This document shows positions 1 through 9,664 of a stretch of DNA of 64,000 nucleotides, piece by piece (position 1 is the stretch's first letter; each line of letters starts with the position of its first letter). Below the pieces are notes generated by a model. That model did not search any database. It saw only the letters and a program-made list of their open reading frames with translations, and was not told the DNA's origin. Source of the stretch: Agapetus fuscipes (taxonomy: Eukaryota > Arthropoda > Insecta > Trichoptera > Glossosomatidae); the NCBI GenBank assembly GCA_951799405.1, contig OX637333.1, positions 10,849,960 to 10,913,959 of the forward strand, read 5' to 3'. The position numbers and the translations under genes are program-made.

Positions 1-569
1 GAATACCCTGAACTAACATAATGTATTCTTTTTGACATCTTTGTAGTTTTGTTTTGCAAACAATATTTTTTTGCAAATGCTTTATTCTGCGCAAATCGTT
101 TCTGAGTTTTACCATTGAATATTCTTTTAACCAAATATGATTCTAGCCGCATCAAAGATGGCCTCTTTCTTTCATTTGTTTTTTTTTTTTAATTTACTTG
201 ACAATCATTCGTTTTGCAGTAAAAATCGTAAAGCACGTCTTAAAATTTTGTATTTATTCACGCAACCTTGGCAAATAGCTGAAATGTATATCTAGGCATA
301 GTCTATCCCTTTTTTTTCAATGGATCAAATGTTAAATGGATCGTAATATATATTATATGCTAAAAGATAGAAAATATGCTAATATACAGCTTTGCTCATT
401 AAAAAACGAAACTTATCTGCACATGCAACTTCTTGTCATAGTATTCCCGGCAGGAGTTATATTTAAATGAAATAGGTACCCAATCACAGGAGGGAGTTCC
501 GCAATACTCAGGTCTTAGATCTAATATAAAATAACAAAGGAGATATAAATATTTATGATGTGTGTAGAA
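1..569. other. AT-rich tract, nothing recognised
   Basis: AT-rich sequence with homopolymer T runs. No long ORF, tRNA box or repeat family used elsewhere in this annotation was recognised. It is probably decayed intergenic or intronic DNA. Confidence 0.4.
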
Positions 570-745
570 TATTTATTGTTTTTTTAGGCCTTTTTTGTTT
601 CAAATACACCTCAAGAGCTTTCTGCGAACTTGTATGTCGCTGTAGAAATCGTCATTTTGCAAGCAAGAAACAGTTCCTATAAGGTTATTTGAGTTCGAAG
701 CGTCCAATCACTGGAATACGAACCGGTCATATTTTGTTTATATTT
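570..745 (-). repeat. SINE-A fragment (tRNA-derived SINE), antisense
   Basis: It carries a diverged form of the SINE-A tail and middle: the 'CACCTCAAGAGC' block, then 'GTCGCTGTAGAAA', then a 'CAAGCAAGA' block, in the same order as the copies at 11976 and 29990. The tRNA-like head is not clear here. Confidence 0.5.
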
Positions 746-817
746 TTCGAGTGGCAACTATTTATTTTAACATAAAACCTCACGCCATTTACTAAACTTG
801 AAGTTGGACTTCCCTGC

Positions 818-968
818 ACCGTAGGGGCTCTCATTTCTTGAAGGCTGAGTAAACCTTACTGATGTTATGAAATTGGGTTGGAATAAACACCGCCTATGGC
901 ACTTATGGAGGCAACCGAACCCTAGCTCTCAGGTCTTAACCGCAAGCGTTCTACCGGATTAACTTTCG
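818..968 (-). repeat. SINE-B fragment, antisense
   Basis: The reverse complement reads from a decayed tRNA-like head through the family body; 'CTCATTTCTTGAAGGCTGAG' and 'TAAACCTTACTG' are the readable family blocks. It is strongly diverged from the copies at 1276 and 37480. Confidence 0.5.
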
Positions 969-1037
969 ACGGGTATGATGAAATTCATTTGCAATCTCAC
1001 TAATTACCCACAGTTTGATTAAACGATCTTAAGTTCG

Positions 1038-1272
1038 ACCGGTCCGTAGTCTAGTGGTAACACTTTGGACTCGTGAATGAAAGGTTCTAGGTTCGAAGGA
1101 GGAGGCGGATCACAAAAAATATACCATTTATATTTTCAAATTAGCTCTTCGCTGGATTGAAAAATTCATAAACTTTTACCAATGACTGGTCACCAAAGTT
1201 TCATCCAGCCTTACAGCAACTGGGTATTGCTTGAGAATTGGCGCTTTGTAGCGACGAACAAGCTCGTTAAAA
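1038..1272 (+). repeat. SINE-A, tRNA-derived, sense, 3'-truncated
   Basis: The head has a pol III A-box-like 'TAGTCTAGTGGTAACA' and a B-box-like 'GGTTCGAA', as in a tRNA gene, followed by the family body. The LINE-like tail seen in other copies (block 'CACACCTCAAGAGCCCTC', read antisense) is absent, and the element abuts SINE-B at about 1273. Confidence 0.7.
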
Positions 1273-1275
1273 GTC

Positions 1276-1612
1276 CGGTCGATAGCTCAGTTGGTAGAAT
1301 GCTTGCATTCTATACTGAGAGCAAGGGTTCGATCCCCACCGAGGATATCAGAAATGATTTACCGTTTCGGTGTTTATTTCAAGCCCAAAATACGGGCAAG
1401 GTTTACTTAGCCTTCACAAGAAATGAGAACCAGCCCCCTCGGGAGCTGGGGAACCCCCACTTCAACTGAAGTGGTTGGTGTAAGGCCGGCCCCCTTACCC
1501 GTAAAAATAAATAGGTGCCGAATCGCCACATGCAACTCCTTCGAGGATAACGCAGGCAAGAAATTACACTATATGTTTAGCTTAGTTGCGTTTTTTTTAA
1601 GTTGAAAAGTCC
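1276..1612 (+). repeat. SINE-B, tRNA-derived, near full length
   Basis: The head is strongly tRNA-like: 'GATAGCTCAGTTGGTAGA' (A box) and 'GGGTTCGATCCCC' (B box). The body follows ('CCTTCACAAGAAATGAG', a short GC hairpin around 'GGGAGCTGGGGAACCCCC') and ends in 'GTTGCG' plus a T run. It is the best sense copy of a family with copies at 8500, 26345, 27452, 32003 and 37480. It is not a functional tRNA gene, because the acceptor stem does not close and transcription-unit sequence continues beyond it. Confidence 0.8.
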
Positions 1613-2122
1613 ATCATAAAAAGTGGGAAATACCTACGATGGAACAAACAGTAATGATTATTCGTTTCCATTGTTTTTTTTTAATATCCTGGTTTGTAAT
1701 TCTGTTAGCAATAATCTCCGTTATTTTTAATTTCCTTGATAACAATAAATAACACAAAACAATAGAAATATGCATTACCTAAAATATTCATTATCATTAA
1801 ATTATCATTTAAAGTTTATCATAATTAGGATGCTTCACTACCCTTATAAAAAATGTAAAGGTGCATATTATTGCATTAGAAACAAAAGGCGTTATGTAAT
1901 CTTTGCTGATACATGTCAGTAATCAGTATTAAACCATTTGCCTCTCAACACGGTCGCGATGTGTTACAAAATTTTCACTCACACAAAATAAAAATTGAAA
2001 ACTTCAATAACTAATTGTTTATCTATCGATTAAACTAAAATAATCACAGCAATGTTCACTAAATTAAATGAATAATTGTTAAAAATTATACTTTTGAGTA
2101 GAAACACTTTCTCTCTTAAAAA
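1613..2122. other. AT-rich tract, nothing recognised
   Basis: AT-rich DNA with no supported coding potential and no repeat family recognised from elsewhere in the window. Confidence 0.4.
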
Positions 2123-2250
2123 CACGTTGTGTGTCCTCAGTTTGTATACTCGCACGTTGTGTGTCCTCAGTTTGTATACTCGCACGTTGTGTGTCCTCAG
2201 TTTGTATACTCGCACGTTGTGTGTCCTCAGTTTGTATACTCGCACGTTGG
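2123..2250. repeat. 30-bp minisatellite, four copies
   Basis: The unit 'ACGTTGTGTGTCCTCAGTTT' plus 'GTATACTCGC' repeats four times essentially without change and ends in a partial fifth unit (ACGTTG). Because 30 is divisible by three, all frames stay open and produce spurious short ORFs on both strands. Confidence 0.95.
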
Positions 2251-2458
2251 GAAAACTATTTTTTTATTGAATTTTCAAAATGGCGTTGGAGAATATGAAT
2301 GTAGAGGACGGTTGCAGTGTGAGGAACCAATATGTGGCATCCATTGTCAGTAAGTAATGAATTTTAGGTAAAAGTGGCATACTTTAATTCTTTTTATTCT
2401 TCTTATTATTTTTTTTTAATCGTGTACTTGTCTTGTCTTGTACTTTAATCTTGTTCGG

Positions 2459-2551
2459 TCCTTAACTTATAGGCTGGGTTCCTTAACTTATAGGCTGGGT
2501 TCCTTAACTTATAGGCTGGGTTCCTTAACTTCTAGGCTGGGTTCCTTAACT
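2459..2551. repeat. About 20-bp tandem repeat, about 4.5 copies
   Basis: The unit 'TTCCTTAACTTATAGGCTGG' is repeated four to five times with one T-to-C type variant. It resembles the 5' border of the L270 unit that follows directly, so it probably grew by slippage at that border. Confidence 0.85.
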
Positions 2552-2737
2552 TAAGGTTGGTATGCAGCTGACAATGTCGGCAAAAGTTGCAGGGTGTATG
2601 TTCATTTGAGATTTGGGTTTTTATGTTGTAGGTTCACATGCGGTATGTACAAGCACGAACTTTTCTTGTGAAAATGCATATAATGTGAATCCCCAATGTA
2701 ACATATCTTTGCAACTTAGATTAAATTAGGTTAGTAC
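2552..2737 (+). repeat. L270 unit (LINE 3'UTR copy), internally deleted
   Basis: It has 'GGTTGGTATG', 'TCGGCAAAAGTTGCAGGG', 'TTCATTTGAGATTTGGG' and the terminal 'TTTGCAACTTAGATTA' of the L270 family. The stretch between 'GCTGACAA' and 'TGTCGGC' is deleted compared with 10678-10925. Confidence 0.8.
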
Positions 2738-2935
2738 TTGTACTTGTATCCAGCCGTCATTCCGCTAGAGGTGGCCACAGATATTCCTCCAATTTATTTT
2801 GTCCTTGCACTCTTCTTTCATTTCCTAGAGATTCATCACTCTCTTCATGCATGCTCTGCTCTGTTTTTCACTCTATGGGTTTCAGTCGTTTGTATACTCG
2901 CTTATTTGATTCATCCATTATTTCCCCGGTGACAT
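2738..2935 (-). repeat. LINE reverse transcriptase C-terminal remnant (second L270-like subfamily), antisense
   Basis: Read on the minus strand, it matches the C-terminal coding end of L270-type LINEs (pattern near 'MKEVCKDRKEW') and continues into a tail with 'GGTGGCCAC' not found in L270 itself. Similar antisense remnants lie at 30395-30600 and 37300-37425. Strongly decayed. Confidence 0.5.
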
Positions 2936-3011
2936 GCCGATTGCACACTTTTTGTCAGTCGTTCGTCATCCTTTCTTTCTAGATGCCCGAACTATCCACT
3001 TGTTTACTCGT

Positions 3012-4615
3012 TTATGGGTATCGCCGTCAAAATTTGTACCTTTTGTCTATGTGTGTGTGTCGCCTAATGATTTTCAGTTTTTTCATGAAAACTGGTGGTC
3101 TCTACTGAATTCTAGATTAATTAAAGTATTTGAAAATCGTATCGAAAAACAAAAAAAAAACTGTAAAAAGCATGAAGTGGCGATGCAATTAAAAAATAAA
3201 ACAAAATCGCCGTTTTTCCATTGTCATATAAATTTTACATGTCGCCAATCCGTTAAATTCCCAAAAATAGTCAAATGTTTATAAAGTTAAGTATGTTTGC
3301 ATATACCTTAGTAACGTATCTTTTGTTTTCTGTACTAGTCACAAGAATATTTATTTATTTTTACACGAAATATTAGTTGATAATGGTTGTCTCCATTATT
3401 CTTTCCGAAGTTTTTCTTTTGGTGTGTTACCAATTTTATCGAAGCTGACAAAAATCTTGCATCCCAAAGTAATTTTTCGCGTATGGCAACTCCTTGATGC
3501 AGTATTCAAAACAACAACAAACTAATCTACCATCCTGTTTTTCTTCTGAGAGATGAAAGACTGACGAAGAGAGTATATGTTGCAAGACTAGATGGATGTC
3601 GTGGTAGAGGAAGACCGAGAAAGGTATAGATGGGCCAAATTTCCGAAATTGCGAAAGAATAGAATATCCAGAGTCATAATAAAAGGAGAGTCTGTGTGAA
3701 AAAGGTTATGACTCTGGAGGAAATGAAAGAAGTGTGTAAGGACAGAAATAAATGACAGTTAATCTGTGATGTTGGCGGCTAGGGTTTTTTAAATTAGAAT
3801 TTGTTTTCTGTTAGTTTTTGATGTCCAAACATGTTATAATTTGTTGATTTTAAAAATGTAATTTGTTGTGTATGCTCCTTGACTTATTGGTTGGTATGTG
3901 GCTGACCACCCATGCTGTAGAAAATGGTTCACTTTGCCAATGTCACCCCTGTTTCAGGGATGGTCGGCAGGAGTTGCAGGGTGTATGTTCACTTGAGATT
4001 CGGGTTTTCATATTGTAGGACTACATGCGGCATGTTTAAGCGCGAACTTAAATATGTCTGTTTTGTAAAAATGCATATAATGTGAATCTCTAATGTCACT
4101 TATATTTTGCAACTTAGACTAGACTAGATTAGATAGGGCTACGTCTCTGCCGTGAATTTGTCGTGATTGTGTTGAGTGGGATTTAGCTTGGTATTATTAG
4201 GGTAAATTGTGTAGTTTCTACTTAGAGACATTAATGCTTCTTAAGATTGTGTGTTTTTGTAGTCGCTGGTATTATAAATTTTCAAATTAAACACTTTAGG
4301 ATTATGTCGTGCGTGTTTTGTATTCACGATCTATACCTATGTTACCATGCGTTACTGATGCGTAACGTCACATTTGTAAAATTAAGGCATATTCATATTG
4401 GTTAAAAAATTACACCTACTAACCGTTAATTTATGGTTACTTTGTAAGTTACATTTACGTAATTGAAACAAAAACTATCTAATCAACCTTCCTACATCCT
4501 ACTGAGAGAGAAATACAACTTTGCGTGTTTGTTATTCAATATAGCAAAAAGGTTAAACGGATTTAAATGAAATATTGATGATCACAGTGGTAATTTTTAT
4601 ATTGATACAGTTTTT
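3012..4615 (+). repeat. Rep-U1, unclassified interspersed repeat, split by a LINE
   Basis: It starts at 'GGGTATCGCCGTC' and matches 14884-15945 (sense) and 28803-29637 (antisense) block by block: 'TTTGTACCTTTTGTC', 'CTACTGAATTCTAGA', 'GACAAAAATCTTGCA'. It is interrupted by the L270 LINE fragment at about 3549-4138. No ORF or known domain was seen; the class is unknown. Confidence 0.7.
3549..4138 (+). mobile_element. L270 LINE, 5'-truncated: end of RT ORF plus 3'UTR
   Basis: It begins inside the C-terminal coding part (frame-broken equivalents of 'DERLTKRVY', 'RGRGRPRK' and 'MKEVCKDR'), passes a stop after the 'GGCGGCTAGGG' motif, then carries the full L270 3'UTR and ends in a 'TTAGACTAGACTAGATTAGA' tail. 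It sits inside Rep-U1, whose sequence resumes after the tail. This copy and 48148-49680 show that the free-standing L270 units are the 3'UTR of a LINE. Confidence 0.85.
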
Positions 4616-5026
4616 CGGCAGCCATCTTGAATTTTATAAAAAGTAAAGAAATTTCAATAATAGGGTAATTGCAGTGGTAGGGAAAACGGTTGAAAATAAT
4701 ATGGTTGTGTAGAGTACATTTCACGGATGACAATCATATATTTTTTAAGTATCAAAAATAAAGACAGCTTTTAATTTCAGATAATTTTGAAAAATAAAGT
4801 GCGGAGAATTTGAATCCCGCCAAAAATGCAGCGTGAACGGCTAGGGACGTTTGACGTCAAAATGACGTCAAACGTCGCTAGCAAACCGATTACGGCCCGT
4901 CGATACCTACACTCCGAAGATTCATCGACGTCATATCCGGCCGAATAAAAAAATTACCTGTTTTAGCGGAAATCGAGAATATGCGAATTTTAAAGAGCTA
5001 TAATTTAAAAACTAAGCCACGTGTTT

Positions 5027-5105
5027 GTTTGTGGGCATACATCTGAAAACTTTGAATGAATATATCCTTGCAACTTAGATTATAGATAGATTATAGATTA
5101 TAGAA
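5027..5105 (+). repeat. L270 3'-end fragment nested in MITE-X
   Basis: It holds only the last ~75 bp of the unit ('GTTTGTGGGCATACATCTGA' to 'TTGCAACTTAGATTATAG'). It is flanked by 'AAGCCAC' on both sides, a probable 7-bp target duplication, because copy 2 of MITE-X has this motif only once. Confidence 0.8.
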
Positions 5106-5155
5106 GCCACATAATTTTTTTTTATAAACGCAGATGCATTTTAAAAAATATAGTC

Positions 5156-5395
5156 TACTATAATCTATAATCTAAGTTGCAAGGATATATTCATTCAAAG
5201 CTCTCAGATGTATGCCTACAAACTAACACGTGTAGTTCGCGCTTACAAATGCTGATTGTGTACTTACAAATAAAATCCAAACCTCAAATGAACATAAGCC
5301 CTGCAACTCTTGCCGACATTCCCTGAAACAGGGGTGACATTGGCAAAGTGAACCATTTTTTACAATATGGGTGGTCAGCCTCATTACTACCATTT
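5156..5395 (-). repeat. L270 unit nested in MITE-X, antisense
   Basis: A near-complete unit in reverse, from the 'ATAATCTATAATCTAAGTTG' tail to 'GGTGGTCAGCCTCA'. The flanking 'CTAC' occurs on both sides and only once in the empty MITE-X copy at about 17440. It points tail-to-tail with the fragment at 5027. Confidence 0.85.
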
Positions 5396-5902
5396 TATGA
5401 AATAAAATAAAAATGTGAAATTACCCTATTGGTTAAGAGCGCTCTCAAAAATTTGTAATTTTAAAATTCGTGTTCGTTTAGTTCGTATATCTGGCACCGC
5501 GGCGCGCTCCGCGCTCTGCTCTCGCGTTCGTTTGTAGTATTCCAAGGTACGTATATTAACTTATAATATCTGTGGACTAGAAATTATTTTAACCAAAAAA
5601 GACATATATATATATATATGTCTCAACTTACTTACGAAAATGGTCATTAGAAATAAAAATAACAAAGAACTTCACAGTTGCATTTCCATGTGTACAAAAA
5701 ACTCGGCACAACGAAAAAAAAATCTTGAATGTTGGTACCATTTCAAATAACGGCTGCCGTCTAGACCGGAAATAGCTAGAATTGACAGATAACACACGTT
5801 ATAAACATTGTGATCGCCAAAGTCGTGCCAATATTTCATATTTTCAAGTTGAATATTCATAATTTTATTGATTGTAGAGGCATTAACTTTGTAATCGTTC
5901 AT

Positions 5903-6086
5903 TATTAATGATAAAAGAAAAACAGCTTTGTTTTCGATTACGTGAGTATTTATTTTTATACCACAACCGGTTATTAATTGATCCACCTGACGATGCAAAT
6001 GGATGTTTGCGAAACCGGTTGTGGTATAAAAATAAATACTCACGTAATCGAAAACAAAGCTTTTTTTCTTTTATCATTGAATATTC
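5903..6086. repeat. Fold-back element, ~70-bp arms
   Basis: The left arm (5903-5973) and right arm (6015-6086) are near-perfect reverse complements, including 'GATTACGTGAGTATTTATTT' and the 'CCACAACCGGTT' inner ends, around a ~40-bp loop. It looks like a hairpin MITE. Mirror-image ORFs on the two strands here are artefacts of the palindrome. Confidence 0.9.
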
Positions 6087-6627
6087 ATATTTTAACTTTA
6101 TCCCTCATTTCATTATAACCACTGCAACGTGTGACAGGAGAGAAACGCAAGTGGTAGCATGTCGCTGCCTTTGTTCTTGTTTGCCGTAGAGACCATTAAG
6201 CTAATTTTACATGAGCAATGTTTGCATGTGTACTGGACCAATGTGTTTTATGAAAACAGGAAATTGATTTCAAAAATATTTAAAACAACTCTCACATTAC
6301 GAATTTTACGCTTATTCTTAGCTCAGATTGTGTAGAATTTGATTCTTATGACAACTGCAGTATGTATCAAATCAGCACGTTAGTTTCCGCTCCTCTATGT
6401 TATTACTCATAGTAGCTATTCACTTCAGTTTTTGCCAGCCATTTTTTTATGCCGTACAGATAGACTCAACCTTTTCCATCCTTCAATAGCGATACTAAAA
6501 ATGTATTTGATTGTATGGGTAGACTGAGATGTGAATAAAAGATGAAACTTCTATGAACTATCTTAGGTTTATTTTATCAAAAAAATAATAGTTTCGCAAA
6601 TTTTATTTTTAGTAATAATAATATCAG
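6087..6627. other. No gene seen
   Basis: AT-rich unique-looking sequence; no supported gene, tRNA box or family repeat. Confidence 0.4.
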
Positions 6628-6790
6628 GATGATTTTAGCGAGCGCTGTTTTTGTGTAAATCACACCCCAAGAGCCCCCAGCGAGCTTGGTCGTCGCTAAA
6701 GAAAGCGTCGATTCTCAATCAAGACCAAGTTGCTGTAGGGCTGGATGAACTTTGGTGACGGGTCTTGGTAATGGTTTGTGTATTTCCACT
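6628..6790 (-). repeat. SINE-A fragment, antisense
   Basis: Tail block 'CACACCCCAAGAGCCCCC' and body 'AGCGAGCTTGGTCGTCGCT' match SINE-A. It ends before the tRNA-like head. Confidence 0.75.
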
Positions 6791-7112
6791 TTATTAATTC
6801 ATTAGAACTTTGAAAAACATTAAATAAAAAAAAAACAAGTTTTTAGTTACTCGTAAGCGTAACTACATAATAATGTTATGGATATGTGAAGGTTCCAAGG
6901 AATTTTCTGAAAATAGTGGTCAATATAGTGTATACACGCAGTATTTCTTAGTAAATATTTAGTTTTTCACATACTGTAAAATTGCATTTACTTTCTCGCA
7001 ATTTCGCTTTCTTGATGACTAGAATTATTTTATTTTTTGCGTAAGATCCGCAGGATGAAGAATGTCGACCGATTATTTCTAAAATAGTAATGATAAATTT
7101 CTAAGTTAAGTA

Positions 7113-7318
7113 TCAAAGTCTTAATCTAAATTAAAGTTGCAAAGATATATATCATTTCAGATTCATATTAGATTCATATTAAATGCGCACACACATAGAA
7201 GTTGAACATAAGCCCTGCAACTTTTGCCGACCTTCCCAGAAGCAGGGGTGACATTAGCAAAGTGAACCATCTTTGTACAGTATGGGTGGTCAGCTTCATA
7301 CCAACCTATAAGTCAAGG
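7113..7318 (-). repeat. L270 unit, antisense, internally deleted
   Basis: It runs from a 'TTAAAGTTGCAAAGATATAT' tail to 'CAACCTATAAGTCAAGGAAT'. The central part between the tail and 'GAACATAAGCCCTGCAACTT' is partly lost. Confidence 0.8.
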
Positions 7319-8499
7319 AATGTATTATTAAGAAATTGTTGATTGCAAAAAATAATATTTTTGTAAAAATGTAACATGGAAAATCGTAAGATGTACTCGC
7401 TTCGAAAATGTTGCATATCACTTGCCGACGAACCAAAAGTTTTTTATGAGAGAGTTTTAGCTAAAAAAAAAAAGTGACGCAGGTCCGTCCTCTGTGGGCA
7501 TCGGAGCCGGTCTGCGGGTTTACGCCGCGAATCTCGCATTTAAAAGCCGTTTGTAAAATAATAATAAAAAATAGATCGTATGAAATAAAAAATTTGAAAA
7601 AAATGAAAACTAAGCTCAAGATTATATTGTTTAATATTTGAAAATAATTGGCACAAATAACCATTTTTTGAGATTTTATTCGAAGATACAATGTACACTT
7701 TTTTGTCAGTTTTTGCTTCTAGATTTTTTTTTAAATTCAGTTTTCTTCATCTCAATCACATTTTAAATCACACCACCAACTAAAACAGGATATAAAGTAT
7801 ATTTGTAATTTTTTTCAGATTTCAAAACACCACCAATTTACAGAAAAACTGGTTCAAAAATTGTATGTTTTCCACTTACCGCAAGAAGGTGTTGGTAATT
7901 TTTATTTTTTCAAGTAATAAAAGCGTTTATAGACATATATTATTTGATGCATATTGCAAATGAAATGTTTAACTAACACTTAAAGTTATCAAAATTGTAT
8001 ATTTGTCCATATTTATTGAAAAAAAACCACGTCAAAAACTGTGTTTTCGAGAAATTTCCTAGCACCCTCTTTCTTTTGAAAATCTTACACATGTTTAATT
8101 ATTTTACGTTTTTGTGTTTTTTTTTTCTTTCGATAAAAAAATTGAGATCGTGCAAACGGTGTTTTATGTCACTGTCTTTAAAAAGTATTTTAAAGTTTTC
8201 ATAGAAATGTAGAAATGTAGAGTGCATTTGTCATTGAAATACTTTTAAAGAATAATGCGTTTACAAATTCATAAAAAATGTGATGGACATTAAAAAATCA
8301 ATCCGCATTTTTGAGATTTAAATTTTCAGTGATTGACGTCAGCCCTTTCATTTCACGCTCACAATGAGGTTTCTCGTGAATTGGCATAGATAAACAATAT
8401 CGTGTTATCACCCGTCCGGGTTTCTCTTTCGGGGAACGACATAAGATTTTTTGTTATTGGTTGCTAAGGTCGGCAGTCCCATACAACACTGACGTTTGA
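7319..8499. other. AT-rich tract, nothing recognised
   Basis: Over a kilobase of AT-rich sequence with A and T runs. ORFs present are short, low-complexity and unsupported. Confidence 0.4.
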
Positions 8500-8735
8500 T
8501 CGCAACGTAAAAAAACGCAACAAAGCTACACATATAGTGTATCTTCTTGCCGCGTTATCCCCGGAGGGTTTCGCATGTGGGTAGTGGAACCTATTGATTT
8601 TTACAGGTAAGGGGGCCGGCTTTACGCCAACCACTTCGGTTAGTGTGGGGGCTTCCCAGCTCCCGAGAGGGCTGGTACTCATTTCTTGTGAAGGCTGAGT
8701 AAACCTTGCCGTTTGCTCGCCAAGAAAAAAGTTCA
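8500..8735 (-). repeat. SINE-B, antisense, 5'-truncated
   Basis: Reverse complement of the SINE-B body: 'AAAAACGCAACAAAGCTACA', 'CTTGCCGCGTTATCCCC' and 'GAAGGCTGAGTAAACCTTGC' all match the other copies. The tRNA-like head is missing. Confidence 0.85.
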
Positions 8736-8845
8736 AAATTCAAAAAAATATTCTGACTTCCTTTAAAAACCCTTGCTTTTTCCTGGGCCTAAAATGCATT
8801 ATTGACATCTCAAGGATAGTATCTTTTTTATATAAAAATAAATTT

Positions 8846-8905
8846 GTGTGGAGGAATGCGATTCCCCAACGTCTTTTTCCTGGTCAGAAACAGATATTAA
8901 CATTA
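8846..8905 (-). repeat. SINE-C fragment, antisense
   Basis: Short match to the 3' part of SINE-C ('TTTGTGTGGAGGAATGC', 'CTGGTCAGAAACA'), compare 38750-39000. Confidence 0.5.
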
Positions 8906-8953
8906 TCAATTGATAATAATTCTGCATAGTTTTGTATGATAATCTAAGATCCC

Positions 8954-9664
8954 ATGATACTAACATTTAAGTTTCATCCAATGGCACATAAAATGTCAGT
9001 ATTCAACAGCATGTTACATAGATTATTGAATGTCCCATTGGAGAAAAATGAGTATGATAAGGAACTCATTATCATAAAATTAATAGCCACTAACAATGGT
9101 TACGGCGAGAATACAATTGATAAATTATTAAATAAAAAACTAAAAGGTAAGATGTATAACGAATATATTTATCCTAAAATACAGACACCACATAATAAGG
9201 ATTACAAGAAAATATTGTATCTCGGGAACTTAAACCATAAAATAAACAATATTATTAGGCATAAAGTTAAAAGTGCTCACTACACTAATAACAATCTGGG
9301 TAATATAATATTCAACAATAAGGATAAATTGGGAAAATTTAGCAGGAGTGGTGTGTACCAGCTTAACTGCAACGACTGTCAAGCCATATACATCGGTGAG
9401 ACAGGCAGGGCCATCACAACCAGATTAAAGGAGCATGCCAGAGCATTCAGGGGTCTGTCGGGATACTCGGAGATGGCGGACCATTGTATCGAGAATGGCC
9501 ACACGTTTGACACGGCCAATACATTGGTCCTACACTCTGAGTGTTTTGGTAGACGTCTGATGGCTTTTGAGGCACTTCAGATCCACAGACACAGAGAAGT
9601 GGTCGTGAATATCCAGATCCCTCCTGTCTCCCCGCTGCTTATGTGCGAGGACAAGACCATCTGA
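8954..9664 (+). CDS. Penelope-like retroelement: C-terminal RT remnant plus GIY-YIG endonuclease
   Basis: A 236-codon open frame. Residues 1-120 look like the end of a Penelope-like reverse transcriptase plus linker (lysine/asparagine rich). From about residue 132, 'GVYQLNCNDCQAIYIGETGR' is the GIY-YIG core with the CxxC pair typical of Penelope endonucleases, followed by the conserved 'TRLKEH' and an 'NGHTFD' segment. Known role of the family: nicking target DNA to prime reverse transcription. The element is 5'-truncated, so the catalytic RT motifs are absent and it cannot be autonomous. The reading frame is intact, suggesting a fairly young insertion. The chosen start is simply the first ATG of the open frame; the homologous protein would begin further upstream. 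Confidence 0.85.
   Translation: MILTFKFHPMAHKMSVFNSMLHRLLNVPLEKNEYDKELIIIKLIATNNGYGENTIDKLLNKKLKGKMYNEYIYPKIQTPHNKDYKKILYLGNLNHKINNIIRHKVKSAHYTNNNLGNIIFNNKDKLGKFSRSGVYQLNCNDCQAIYIGETGRAITTRLKEHARAFRGLSGYSEMADHCIENGHTFDTANTLVLHSECFGRRLMAFEALQIHRHREVVVNIQIPPVSPLLMCEDKTI

Larger units (their letters stand above)
4663..5433. mobile_element. MITE-X copy 1, TA-flanked, with two nested L270 insertions
   Basis: The terminal inverted repeats start 'GGGTAATTGCA' on the left and end 'AAATTACCC' on the right, with TA on both sides. The interior matches MITE-X copy 2 (17393-17842) in reverse orientation. It is split by L270 pieces at 5027-5105 and 5156-5395. It contains the palindrome 'TTTGACGTCAAAATGACGTC' and so on (4847-4876). 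TA flanks suggest a Tc1/mariner-type non-autonomous element; this is inference, as no transposase was seen. Confidence 0.7.

Noticed and set aside
1276..1350. tRNA gene candidate (also near 26345 and 37800)
   Set aside because: A and B boxes are good, but the same body follows in all copies and there is no closed acceptor stem; these are SINE-B heads.
2030..2353. Repetitive 64-74-aa ORFs on both strands
   Set aside because: Produced by the 30-bp minisatellite; no start context, homology or splice support.
5672..6189. ORFs of 123, 64 and 93 aa near the fold-back
   Set aside because: Mirror frames of the palindrome at 5903-6086; no domain seen.
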